From positions 28,833,213 through 28,897,212 of the forward strand of contig OX467084.1 of assembly GCA_950106755.1 (NCBI GenBank): DNA of 64,000 nt, written 5' to 3'. A model generated the notes under the pieces. That model saw nothing but the letters and a program-made list of their open reading frames with translations. It did not search any database and was not told where the DNA came from. This document shows positions 21,640 through 32,519 of this stretch, piece by piece. Made by a program: the position numbers and the translations under genes. Origin of the DNA: Climacium dendroides (lineage: Eukaryota; Streptophyta; Bryopsida; Hypnales; Climaciaceae). Every line of letters starts with the position of its first letter. The first letter of the stretch is position 1.

Positions 21640-21800
21640 ACTATAGCTGCTCTAGAAGAACTCTTAAGACTTAGCTCAATATGGGGATTGCGCCCAACGG
21701 CATAATTTGGGGCCTCACGGGATTCGAACCCGGGCCATCACATTTCAGTCTCATGGACCTCTCGCTAATATACTCCAACTTAATGGAGTGATTGCTCAAT
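21640..21800 (-). repeat. tRNA-derived SINE
   Basis: On the minus strand a B box GGGTTCGAATCCC (around 21,719-21,731) lies about 25 bases after an A-box-like TTAGCGAGAGGTCC (21,755-21,768), the spacing of an RNA polymerase III internal promoter. The flanking sequence does not close into a proper acceptor stem. I therefore call it a SINE and not a functional tRNA gene. It sits inside element B. Confidence 0.55.
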
Positions 21801-22315
21801 TGAAAAAAATAAATATAAAGCATAGAAGACGTCTTCCTGGAAAATGGGTAAGCAACCATAAAAGATAAATGACATGAAAGACAAAAGGAAAACAAAAGAA
21901 AGAAATGGGAAGTAAAATGTGAAAAGGAGGATACTAAATTATACAAAATAGAAAAATAAAATGAAATACAAGTAACAGTGGAGGAAAAAAAATAGTATGG
22001 ACTTAGGATAGGAAAAAAATAAAAAAACATACAATTGCATGACGAAACAAATGACAGTCAATATCAAGAAGAATGGAAATACTAATGGAAAGCCAAGGTA
22101 AAAAAAGGGGAAAGACATGTGAAATACAATTCAAGAAGAGAAAAAGAAAGAAGAAGGAAAAGAAAATGTCATTCATATTCATATTTTCATAACTACATTA
22201 CCTCTTTCAATTGTAGTTTTCAAGCTTCCATTTTTCTTTACTTCCCATCAATTCAATGGTATTTTAAATATATTAAAAAAATACCATTCAAATACATATG
22301 AAGTTTAGTACGTGC

Positions 22316-25300
22316 CTACTGTGGCATAGTGATTATTCCTGCTCGAAGTAAAAGAAGTTTCAACTCATTGAAACTATAACTCGGTGTATGAATGAATTTG
22401 TCGTCATGGATGTCCATCTTGCAGAAATATCGATACAAGTAATATAGGTGCTTGTAATTCACATACTGTTGACGTCCTCCAATAGCTGAAGTAGACATGT
22501 TCACAAAGTCTGGGCATGTGCAGGAAGGGAACATACCCATGGTTACTCGATACACATTTTTGTTCTGATCTATCCCAGTCTCCAGAGATATGATTGCTCC
22601 TAGTCCCGGGAAAGGAAACAAGGTCACTCCCAAAATTTGACCTCTAACATTGCCTACACTCTCCCACTTATTGCGTTGTTCTGTAGTTGGTGCATTTGCT
22701 ATTCGCCGTATGGTTCGATTGTTCCTCACTATAGGATACACATCTACATTTGTTGGCGGGACTTCATCATACACAACACTTTCAAAAATCTTTGACATGC
22801 TGAACAAACGACGTGGTGACAATGTAGGTTGTTCTTGCAACCGGAAGCCAACATGTTGCAACAATAAAGTCTCGTCTCGACTGAGGTTTGTTCCTATCAA
22901 AATAGGCCAAATTTCTGGCACATCCGGCCAATCTATTACCCACTTACGCTTTGTACCCTTCACACATCGTTCAATATCATCTGCACAGAATCAAAAGTCT
23001 GCAAATACCTCTCGTTTTGTTCCGTAATCTTCTTTTCTACCACGATAAGTTGGAGCTGCTGTTCCCTTTCGTCCTCTTGCAATTCGAGCAGTGCACTTCA
23101 TATTTGACCCTCGCTGCTGAGCTTGACACTTAGCATTAGATTTGTGACTGATCCTTGCAATGTGCCATTTTGATGTGTCACAGTCACTTTCAAATGCGAT
23201 TGTGACGTGGTTATACCTATTTGACTCTGGTTCTTTTCCTTTGCCTTCCGAAGAGTTTATAGGAGGAATAGTGGACCTTGTTCGGACACGAGGTTGAGAG
23301 AAATTTACTTTGTCTGGTCGATGTGAGTCTCCTGCATCGCCAATTGGAACGTCCAATTTCCTCTTCGTGCTCCCAAATATCTCTTCTCCTTCCAAATGTG
23401 GTATACGACTTCCAATTCCTTCAGACCCAGGTAGGGAATTCAATGCTTCTGCCATTTTCTTAGGATCTCCACTTCGTCTTGCAGCTCTCAACTTCAACTC
23501 CCCCTTTGACGGACCGGAACCAGAGGCATGGCCTCTCAAATATGCACGGTAGTTTGTCATTTGCATCCACGCACGGATGCTATCATCACATGTGGCATCA
23601 AACAAATTGTTTCCTCGGTTGCCAGACATTTGAAGCCATTTATTATGAACTGTCTCTGATAGATTGCACGAAGGCATATCTGCCATCTCTTCTAGATTCA
23701 AATCCTAGACATGCAACCAATAACCAAAATTACTTCTCATAATTACTTTCATTCATTCCACCTACAGAAAATACTGAAGACCATTAATTATGTGCATGTA
23801 TAGTTCAAATGGCATAAAAAGCATTCCTAAATAATTAATTAGAAAACACATACTATTTATGCTGAAACAAAATAATACATCATCAATATACAATTCACTT
23901 TTTACGTCGAATATGACTACAACTTGCTTGTACGGTAACAACTTCACATATAGAAAAGTGAATATTCTCTTACCATTTGCATGAACCCCCCCTATTGTCG
24001 GTATCTGAAATGCCAAAATGCCAACCAATGCTCCAAGTGATGAAGTGCATCTTCCGTGGCAGCACCTGATGATAACCACCATGAATGAATTGCTAGGTAA
24101 CGTGTCTCTGCCTCCTCCATAGTTTTAGCATCTTTATACTGTTTGCAGAGTGTATTGTGCTATTGTTGAAATACTTCCTTAATATGTTTCTGAGTATGTT
24201 TTTGGAGAGAAGTACTCCAATGTAGTAAGCATGTCCTCTCCCTATTCTCCATTTTCTCATTGGCACATCCACTTCCATAGACAATTCGAACTGCATTCCA
24301 ATTGGCCATAGCACTATCTACCATGAACCCTTTGAAGTTTGGGTGATCTAGTCCATGTCTTGACATGACAACATTCAATGACCTCCAGAATTGCACTTGA
24401 ATTTCCGTATCTTCTGACTGCATATCGCATGTTGCAATGGTCATTACCTTTTTGTACTCGGAATCGTACACGTGGCAAGCCATTGTAGTCCAGTCCTTCA
24501 CATGCTTCACGTGGTCAAACATCATCCATGCATTCTACAGATTCCCCCCTGGCTGCATGCGCTTCACCAAGTCTACTCCACTACCAGGTCCTTCGGTCAG
24601 CATCTTGAAAAGGTATACCTTCTCCTTTCCTTGACCAGGAAAAACGCTATCATGAATGAATTCAAACTTTGAGTCTCTCTTCATGGTCATAATATTGTCT
24701 ATGACTCCTCCTCTATTGTTTGAGCGAAATGAAGAAATCACATTCCGAATGTTTGGACTGCTCAAATACTGGAAACGATCCATCACTTCCTCCAATTCCT
24801 CCCCTTGTAACATCTTCTTCTCTCCATTTCCGTTGTGGAATAGATAGTTTGTAAGGAAGTCTTTGCTTGCTGATAGAGCAATGGCGGAGTTCGTGGCCGT
24901 TGGTGTTTTGGCCACTTGTTCTGCAATCAATTCACTAATCTTCTCTGCAGAATCTCTATACATGCCTTTGGCAGTAGGGTGAGCATGATGTCCAAAATGA
25001 ATAGCGGCCCTAGTCATTTTTGGATTCTCACTATAGTAGTAGTACATCCTAGTATCACAGGTGCTTAGACACGTAGGAGTTTTTCTACAGAGTTTGCAAA
25101 CCAGAGTACAGTCTTTAGGAGGAGTATCCCCTACTGTGAAAGCGAAGGTTGTCGCACCAGTCCACTCAGTTTCGTTGCGCTTTGAAGCCCTCTTCAGATA
25201 GTTACACTCTACATTTAGACAAACAAGATGACCAGCGCAGTATGACTTACGGAACTTCAACTTGTCAGAGTTGTGGATGTTTGTAGTCACCAACTTGCAC

Positions 25301-26133
25301 CATGGGTGTCCATCATATCTCTTGTCCATTCCTTCCAAGTTCTTGGCCGCTGATGAAGAAGAAGATGAACGACATGGAGGCAACTCAAATATGACATTTC
25401 CATTGAACATGGGTGGAAGAAACTGTACGCAATGGTGCTTCATGCTGTTCAAGTCCGTCGTTGACAACTCATTTCGTGAACGATGCATTCTGCCTAATCC
25501 CCTCAAAGACTCCATTATACTGACTCGGTTCTCTATATTTGGTGGCAATGGAGGACGGGACAATTTAGTTTGACCTCCACTGCCTGATGGGTTGCTTGAC
25601 ACTGGCTTCACTAAAGCATTTCCCTGCCATGCAACTTCAATTTTGTATGCAGTTCTCCGGACTGTTAAGTCAGGGGACTCTCCTTCGGATTCACTAGACA
25701 ACTCTATGATGGTATCTAACTTCTCAATTTTAACTGGGCGAAGACCTGAGTTATCAAAAAAGACTGGCAGAGCTTGACGACTAGGACTGCATGAAACCGT
25801 ATGAGCAACATATGGCATATCTACAGAAGAGTTATTTGACTGCCTACTTCGAATTTCGGTTGATGCATTTACCATAGACAATGGTAGCCCATAAGCTCTA
25901 TAGTTTCCAATAGGAAGATACCAACACTGACTTCCTTCCTCTATAGACTTCAATATTGGAATTGACTGTTGTACTTCTCCTAATTCAGACATTTTCTCTT
26001 CTTCTACATAGATGGATGACTCCACAAATCTAAAATGGACGTGCAAGAGATGGCTCAGAACTCTAGCGTGTCCACCCTCATCAACTGGAAACACTAGGGG
26101 AATGTTATGGCCATCTACACGAATGCAAGCCAT
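22316..26133 (-). pseudogene. MULE-like transposase with SWIM-like C terminus (element B copy; four stops)
   Basis: There are two exons: 26,133-23,974 (720 codons, intact donor CAAATG|GTAAGA) and 23,704-22,316 (after CTAG). The frame is continuous for 1,182 residues and broken by TAG at codons 533 (24,535), 658 (24,160) and 714 (23,992) and TGA at codon 958 (22,991). The first 532 residues are open and hold the acidic/Ser N terminus and a Cys/His zinc region of WRKY-GCM1/FLYWCH type (CAGHLVCLNVEC, then CKLC, ending in HFGHHAHP). The DDE core has D540 (FDHVKH), D606 (FMVDSAM) and C635/H638 (CLLH), as in MULE transposases. The C terminus has CTCPDF (1115-1120) and YKH (1137-1139), a SWIM finger in which the third Cys is Tyr (TAC for TGC). 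Terminal-repeat binding, excision and integration would be its role. This copy is inactive. Confidence 0.8.
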
Positions 26134-27515
26134 GATACAATCTTCACTTAAAAACAATAGTCAAGATCAACTACAAATTAGTCTTTGGTGTTCTGAGTAT
26201 GAATACTCACTCTTTTATAGTGCATTTTCATGCATATTGATTTTACTATACAACTACTGAAAACTGAATAGGATACTAGAAAGTAGTTAAACTTCAAATT
26301 TACCAGACATTAACAACTGTCTTGCAACTTCTACAACATTCTCATAATAGGGCCCCACAGTTAAACATTTATTGATGTTGGCGGCTATGCCTGGCACACT
26401 TACACTACGTATAGAATAAGTACTTGCGCACCAATTTCAAATAATAGAATAATTGGCAACTAAGCCTAGTACTCTAGTAGGCTCAGATTGTCTACAATAG
26501 AATTATTTGCGCAACAATTTCAAAAAATAGAATAATTGGCAACTAAGCCTAATACTCCAGTAGGCTCAGATTGTCTACAATAGAATTCTTTCTGCACCAA
26601 TTATTTGAAAGTTGATAACATGACTACCACTGAGGTATACAGTACAAAAATATAATAGAATAACCTATTTTCCACATACAATAAAAAGGGATTGCATTGC
26701 AATTTTATGTACATAAATGAACACATCCATTTGTACTGTCTATGCTTCAGTAATTAGAACTGCTTCCAAAGCACTTCCTAAAGAAAGAAGATGGTTTATA
26801 TATTCCCTCGGATTGCCTCATGGGGATTGCATATATGTTCCTTCAAATTCCCTCATGGATGGCCCAAATGTCTACATTCATTACAATTGTGATGAATATG
26901 AAACTAACTTCTGATTGTGAGTTCTTGGCTAAACTTTATTTATAATCCTATTTAACTTTCATAGTTTCTGGTAACTATAAATCATGCCCAATGTTATGGA
27001 TATAGTACAATAAACAATGAAATAAGCCAATCAGTCTGCCTCTTTAATTAGGTTCCTTCATCATGGCAAGTTCCTTTATCATTCATTGGCTTCGGCATAT
27101 GGTGGCACACACCATTTTATAAGCCCAAGCCATTAACCTTACACAAATCCACATAACCCACATAGTTGCATCCTTTGATAGGAAATGAAAATATTTATCT
27201 AGTGTAGAATGTGAAGAGAGTATAGTGGTATCGTAAAACTTAATTTTTCTATTCACTGTAGTGGGAATGTAATTATTCGTATAGAGTAAAAATTGAAGAT
27301 AATAGTCAGAAGAGAACTAATTTAGCATAGCATTCCTGAACATTGTGTGAAATTAAGAATTAATCTTTCTATTCCATATTTGACAGTAGTCATAATGATT
27401 ACTCTTTCATTTTGTATTCAGCAAAATGCACTTCAAGTTTTTGGTTTCATGAAGTTTGGACTTGCATTAGAAAATTGATTGATTTCTAAGTATGTTTTGA
27501 GTTGTGGCAACGACA
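26134..27515. other. transposase-side part of the element B spacer
   Basis: This is AT-rich DNA upstream of the transposase and presumably its promoter. It contains an 83-bp tandem duplication (26,421-26,587) and the TTGGCGGC block shared with element A near 26,376. A short frame at 26,717-26,914 has no recognisable content. Confidence 0.5.
26421..26587. repeat. 83-bp tandem duplication
   Basis: Two adjacent units contain AATAGAATAATTGGCAACTAAGCCTA and GTAGGCTCAGATTGTCTAC-type words at a spacing of 83 bp (26,443 and 26,526), with few differences. A third partial start follows. Confidence 0.75.
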
Positions 27516-27519
27516 CAGG

Positions 27520-27870
27520 GCACTCCAGTATTCTCATGATATAAGGTAGGTGGCTCTTAAACCGACCCTTAAAGAGGTCATTGCATTTTGGGGAAAGCTA
27601 AACAGCTCGAAACAATTTTTAGTGAATTGGCGTAGAAAAAAAAATTGAATTGACATCTAATCCCAGTCGTTTCATATTCTCTGGACCTTTGTGGAATTAG
27701 TTACAGATTTATGAAGCTGGAAAATAGTGGTTTATAAAACCGACTCCCTTCTGAAATGTATGCATTTGATACACTCGAGAAGTAAAATCTACCAAATCGG
27801 TTTTAGGAGCGGGTCCAGATTAGAGCCACCTACCTTACGGTTTAGGGTGCAATTTGAGAGTATCGACTGC
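27520..27870. repeat. foldback / MITE-like element
   Basis: TAAGGTAGGTGGCTCT at 27,542-27,557 is the reverse complement of 27,822-27,837. The pairing extends outward through AAACCGACCC-like words and a GATACTCTC/GTATTCTC end, giving arms of about 40-50 bases around 250 bp. Confidence 0.65.
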
Positions 27871-28036
27871 ATCAACTAAAATGACACACTCCTCTTCATG
27901 TAAAGGAAAACCTGATTGAGTAGGAATGTCTGAGTAGGATTCGAAGTAGAAACAAAGGGCAAGCTTCAGAACTTCCGTAAACAGCCGAGCTCATCCAAAT
28001 GCATGCACCGAATTCATAACCACAAACCAAATTTGA

Positions 28037-29660
28037 TTGACATTCTTCTGTAAACAGTTGAGCTTGCGCATGCAAATGAGTTTTTTTTTTAAATCAGCAT
28101 ATTCTCAATTCAAACGTCAAAAATTACAGCACATGACGACGTCGCATGCAGGACGTGCCATCTCAGGATCTAAACTCGCTAAAAGTGAAGGCCACCGAAA
28201 ATTCTTTTCCCCTGAACTAGTTGTACTCCATGTGCACCATTATGAGATTGGAATCTCCTACCATACGGGAATGACGGACCGCATGTGGCCATACTGAAAT
28301 CGAGGGAAGGAATGTTTTAAGTTTGAAAAGCGTTTCCGGAGGTTCTTCCTAGGAATCTTCCGTAAGAACTTCCTTCCTTCAGCTTCGATTGCCAGTATAT
28401 AATTACAGTGTCTCCCACACATCCTCAACTGCTTGCTTCGTGCCTTCAATACTTGACGTTCTCTTCTTCGAGTCTCTGGACGTGTACTGTGGCAACTTTG
28501 CCTCATCTAGACAACTTTCTAGTTACCGTCTTCCATATTCGCTGTCCTACATTGAGCACAGTCCTCCGAGGTACAAGGTACACGAGTTTCCCGTAGTATC
28601 CCTGAAGTCTCCTTCGGTAAGTGTTCTCTCTTGTCTTACTGTAGTTTCCAGTTCCCATTTCCCGTTCGTTGAAGTCATTGAGTTGCTCTTCTATTGTAGC
28701 TGAAGGCCTGTAGTCCTGCAGGTGGCTTCGAATTCAGCGGTACGCTCCATCTTCCGAGAATGCGGAATATTAGGAGACAGCAGCGGGTGCAGTCGGAAGA
28801 GGTGGACCCGACACCGACTTTAAATGACCTGCACAACAACCAGGTTAGCATGGTACTTCCATCGAGATGTTTGGCTCTCATTGCGGAAGATCGCCCAATC
28901 TTCGTTTGGTATACGAATGCCTTCGATTAGTAATATCAACTCGATCATTAGAATCTAGTTCAATATCATGAACCGCTAGTTCAACAGTATGTTGGGCGTC
29001 TTCCACAACTGGATCAACAATGTCAACGTGCACTCGTAAAGGGTGTGACAGATGAACATACCCTGTCATCGGGCAGTTCTTACGCTTGTGCAACATTGTT
29101 TCTAGGCCGCCTCGGGTCAGAAAACTCCTGCAGTTGACATAAGTGGTGATCGATAAGTATGATTAGCAGGACTATATTCGTGATTAACCGTTACAAACTC
29201 GTATCAAACACCGCGTATAGGTTTTGGAAGTTGCAGAAATCCAGACAAAATTTAATTTCAAGGTTCTCTCAATACTCACTTGAAGCGAGACATGATGGCT
29301 CAGATTCGGGTTCGGAACACGCCCCACATTGCGGTCACGTCTTGACATGATCGATAACTTGAAATCAGCGACCCACTGGAAGTGGTCTCAATAGGTTCTA
29401 AGCCAACGTTCTAAGTTCTCGATCAATTGGGCTTCAACGAGGTTATAGCGGGGGTTATAGAACTGAGAAGTTGGAGAGATAGTTTGACGACAGTGATCAA
29501 AATGCAAGTTAAAGTGCGTAGATCGATCCCACTTACGATGTCGACTGCAATGGAATGGCAGACAATGTTTGTCTGGGACGGACCGGACTTAGTCGCCAAG
29601 CTGCAGCTCATCAGCAAAAGTAGTTTACGTCTGCCGACTAGTTGAACGTCCTAGTTCTGA
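28037..29660. other. less AT-rich island, possible captured gene fragment
   Basis: This stretch has visibly higher G+C than its surroundings and lies only in element B. A TATA-like TATATAATT at about 28,396 precedes a frame that begins with ATG 28,760 (MRNIRRQQRVQS) and meets a GTTAGC donor after CAG at 28,843. On the minus strand a 72-codon frame (29,096-28,878) also looks protein-like. The 20-base word CGATCCCACTTACGATGTCG occurs twice (about 29,524 and 29,814). Capture of host DNA is common in MULEs, but no source gene is recognised. Confidence 0.3.
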
Positions 29661-29946
29661 ATTCCTGCCACGGCTTCTAGCTTAGGTTGCGTGCTGGAGT
29701 CGAACTGAGTCTAAGTTCATCTCTCCAGTTTAATTTCCGAGTCCACCACACAGAGAAAGAATGATAAAAATGGGCAATCTCGTCTGGCCGTAGTCATTGC
29801 AGGAGCTTACGATCCCACTTACGATGTCGGCAGCTCCGTAGGTAAAAAATAAAAAAATCAATCTTTTAGATCGAGGCAGAATTCGAGCAAGGCCACAGAG
29901 CCAAAAGTTTCGGAATATGCTGGAGGTAAGAAGGGCAAAGTGAACA

Positions 29947-30047
29947 GCAAGACAGGATTGGGGGTAGCGTGAGCTACCCCAAGGAACCCTGTCGGGTCCG
30001 ATAGGGTTCCCTGAGGTAGCTCACGCTACCCCCAATTCGTGTCTTGC
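29947..30047. repeat. foldback element, near-perfect 50-bp arms
   Basis: The ends are GCAAGAC and GTCTTGC. The arms pair almost perfectly through GGGGGTAGCGTGAGCTACC and into GGAACCCT/AGGGTTCC at the centre, so nearly the whole 101 bp can fold into one hairpin. Each arm also contains a smaller palindrome (GGGGTAGC...GCTACCCC). Confidence 0.85.
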
Positions 30048-30242
30048 AGTACTGTAGTGAGGATTCAACATGGTCCTTCGATTCTTTATTTTTTTTATTT
30101 TCCATTCCTCCGATCTTGTCATGAGCAGTTGATTGGGTACAGCACGCTTCGGTAGTAGTATAGTAGTGATGATAAATACTGGTACGTATACTAATTGATT
30201 TAAAAAAGTCAAAAGTTTTTACTCTTGATGAAGATTTTTACC

Positions 30243-30661
30243 AAGTGTGGTTGTAGAGTTTTCCCACTTAGAATAATACTAGGATTTATTATTTTCACAA
30301 ATATTTTTACCAAGTGTGGTTGTAGAGTTTTCCTACTTAGAATGATACTAGGATTTATTATAAGTGTGGTTGTAGAGTTTTCCTACTTAGAATGATACTA
30401 GGATTTATTATAAGTGTGGTTGTAGAGTTTTCCTACTTAGAATGATACTAGGATTTATTATAAGTGTGGTTGTAGAGTTTTCCTACTTAGAATGATACTA
30501 GGATTTATTATAAGTGTGGTTGTAGAGTTTTCCTACTTAGAATGATACTAGGATTTATTATAAGTGTGGTTGTAGAGTTTTCCTACTTAGAATGATACTA
30601 GGATTTATTATAAGTGTGGTTGTAGAGTTTTCCTACTTAGAATGATACTAGGATTTATTAT
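30243..30661. repeat. 50-bp tandem repeat array
   Basis: Units start AAGTGTGGTTGTAGAG and end GATTTATTAT. Seven units lie at exact 50-bp spacing from 30,312 to 30,661 and all seven appear identical. A diverged unit at 30,243 is set 69 bp earlier. Confidence 0.95.
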
Positions 30662-30966
30662 TTTCGTGAAAATACCTACAAGGAGTAAAAAGTTATAGCA
30701 TTTCTAAAGCAGGTAGTGTTACATATTATTTCATCAAATTACAATGAAAAAAATAAAAACCTAAAAATATGAATTAAGAAATGGTGAACACAACACTAAA
30801 TGCAAACCAATTGAAATTTTGAGTGGGTGTGGTAGAAATTCAAGTAAAACTATTAGTAACATAACACGAAATACCATCATTAGTGTAGTCAACGTGACTT
30901 CAAGTTCATTGAGAAATTCATGGTCAATGCAAACGCCGTGGACCAAAACGCACACGCCATGAAAAA

Positions 30967-31016
30967 GCAAGACCAAAACCAGGGGTAGCTCACGGTACTC
31001 CTATTTCTCATCTTGC
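30967..31016. repeat. foldback element, 50 bp
   Basis: It begins GCAAGACCAAAACCAGGGGTAG and ends with TTCTCATCTTGC. The halves pair imperfectly around TCACG. It is a degenerate member of the GCAAGAC/GGGGTAGC family. Confidence 0.6.
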
Positions 31017-31393
31017 TATCCTAGTCTCCATGGTGAGGGACACTGAATATGGACGTTAGTAGTGGGTTTACAAGTACGTTTCAGCAGCCATGTTTGGGTG
31101 CATTGACCGGGAATGACCTCAAGTGATGTCCACATGATTTTGTTTTGACTCTATTGAAAAAAAGTTGGATTTTGACTTTATTTTCCTCCAAGTCTAATTT
31201 AGTTTCTTGTTATACCTTTAATGGAAAAATCACCGAAAATTAATTGTTTATTCTTCATGGAAGTTTACGAAATCCATTGTGAGGAAGCAATGAAGGGAAC
31301 TACTGTAAATTAGTCGTTTACTTTGACCTTTAATGTATTTATTAGATATGAAGTGTCCAACCTCTACCTTTAAGTTTCTGTGAGTGCTGGACT

Positions 31394-31495
31394 GCAAGAC
31401 AAAAAAATAGGGTAGCGTAAGGTACTATATAAACCCCCGTTGGACCCGACAAGGTTTATGGGGGTGGGTGGCATTACACTTCATTCTGGTCTTGT
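31394..31495. repeat. foldback element, GCAAGAC ends
   Basis: Arms beginning GCAAGAC and ending GGTCTTGT pair imperfectly. The interior has TAAACCCCCG...GACAAGGTTTATGGGGG. It lies about 350 bp before the small ORF. Confidence 0.6.
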
Positions 31496-31846
31496 AGAAA
31501 GAAGTATATTTTTAATTTTAGGAATGTTTCAATGTGCATGAGTTCTATTTTTTTAATTGTTTCGATTCCTTGAGTTTCCTCCCTGTATGATTATAAGGAA
31601 GGGGTAGGCATATGTCATAAAAGGGCTTTCCCTGTTTTCGTGCAAATTACAGAATTTATAAATATTTGGTATTCTAGCTATGGGAATGTTGAAATGGAAG
31701 TCAAGTAAGTTTGAGATGTCAGTTTCTGTTTTTAATATTGATTTTTTCTTCTTACTTTTTATTGATGTACTCTTAGTATTATTTTTTAAAAATTTATTCG
31801 ATTGTAACTAACATTGGCCTACCTTATTATTAAAATGGTTTTGCAG

Positions 31847-32299
31847 ATGAATACACATGAGAGTCTGAACGACCATGCCCTTTTACCAATACCTTCCAAT
31901 ATGGCAATCCATATTGTAGATGTTGCGGGAACTTCGGAACCTAGGACTCCAGAAGATAGAAACATCAACATTGCTAGCCAGTCATTGCCTTATGAAGACA
32001 CTGACTTGGTAAGCCTTGGAGACATTCTTGATGCTTGTGACCAAGCAACTGATCAATTAGATGAACCTTGTTGCAGTAGGTTCAGTGATTCCAAAAAACG
32101 AAAACGAAAACAACCAGTGTTCTCTCCTGAGAGTTCTGAGACTGAATATAGTAGCTCTAATTATCAAACATCAATCTCCATTTCTAGTCCACCAATTGAG
32201 GATATTAGAGATACTGCTGGAAGCTCCGGATTGGGCAGGCACAATATTGTCCTCATCCACTTGAGTTCTGATTCAGATGCTAGTGTAGAAATTGATTGA
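31847..32299 (+). CDS. small acidic nuclear-type ORF (ORF1, element B)
   Basis: This is a 150-residue counterpart of the ORF at 7,235-7,687. It has the same start context (TTTTGCAG|ATG), a basic patch KKRKRKQ, an SSETEYSSSN stretch, and a C terminus NIVLIHLSSDSD followed by VEID, close to the consensus of a SUMO-interaction motif with an acidic tail. The stop TGA is at the same codon. The GTAAGC donor after DTDL is also kept (about 32,008), so an in-frame splice to CAG|ATG at 32,520 is possible. The conservation of sequence beyond that donor argues that the full ORF is itself used. Confidence 0.55.
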   Translation: MNTHESLNDHALLPIPSNMAIHIVDVAGTSEPRTPEDRNINIASQSLPYEDTDLVSLGDILDACDQATDQLDEPCCSRFSDSKKRKRKQPVFSPESSETEYSSSNYQTSISISSPPIEDIRDTAGSSGLGRHNIVLIHLSSDSDASVEID

Positions 32300-32519
32300 G
32301 TTTGAAAGGAATAGAGGCAACTGCAGTGTTGCAGCATTTGTATTACTTAGTCATTGGTGTTATTATGATACGGGCAATTATGTATTACTTGTACAATCCT
32401 TTGTATTGAGAATTTTCTTACCATCATAGTAAAGATTTGTTTTGCAAGTTTAACTTGGAACTTCTGGAGGACTTCCGTGTATTTCGTAATTGCTCTAAAA
32501 AATATACATGATCTTGCAG

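Noticed and set aside
21719..21768. A functional tRNA gene on the minus strand
   Set aside because: A and B boxes are present but the acceptor and anticodon stems do not fold acceptably; a tRNA-derived SINE fits better.
30243..30661. Evenly spaced repeats resembling a CRISPR array
   Set aside because: The units are contiguous without unique spacers and the setting is a plant transposon; it is a simple tandem repeat.
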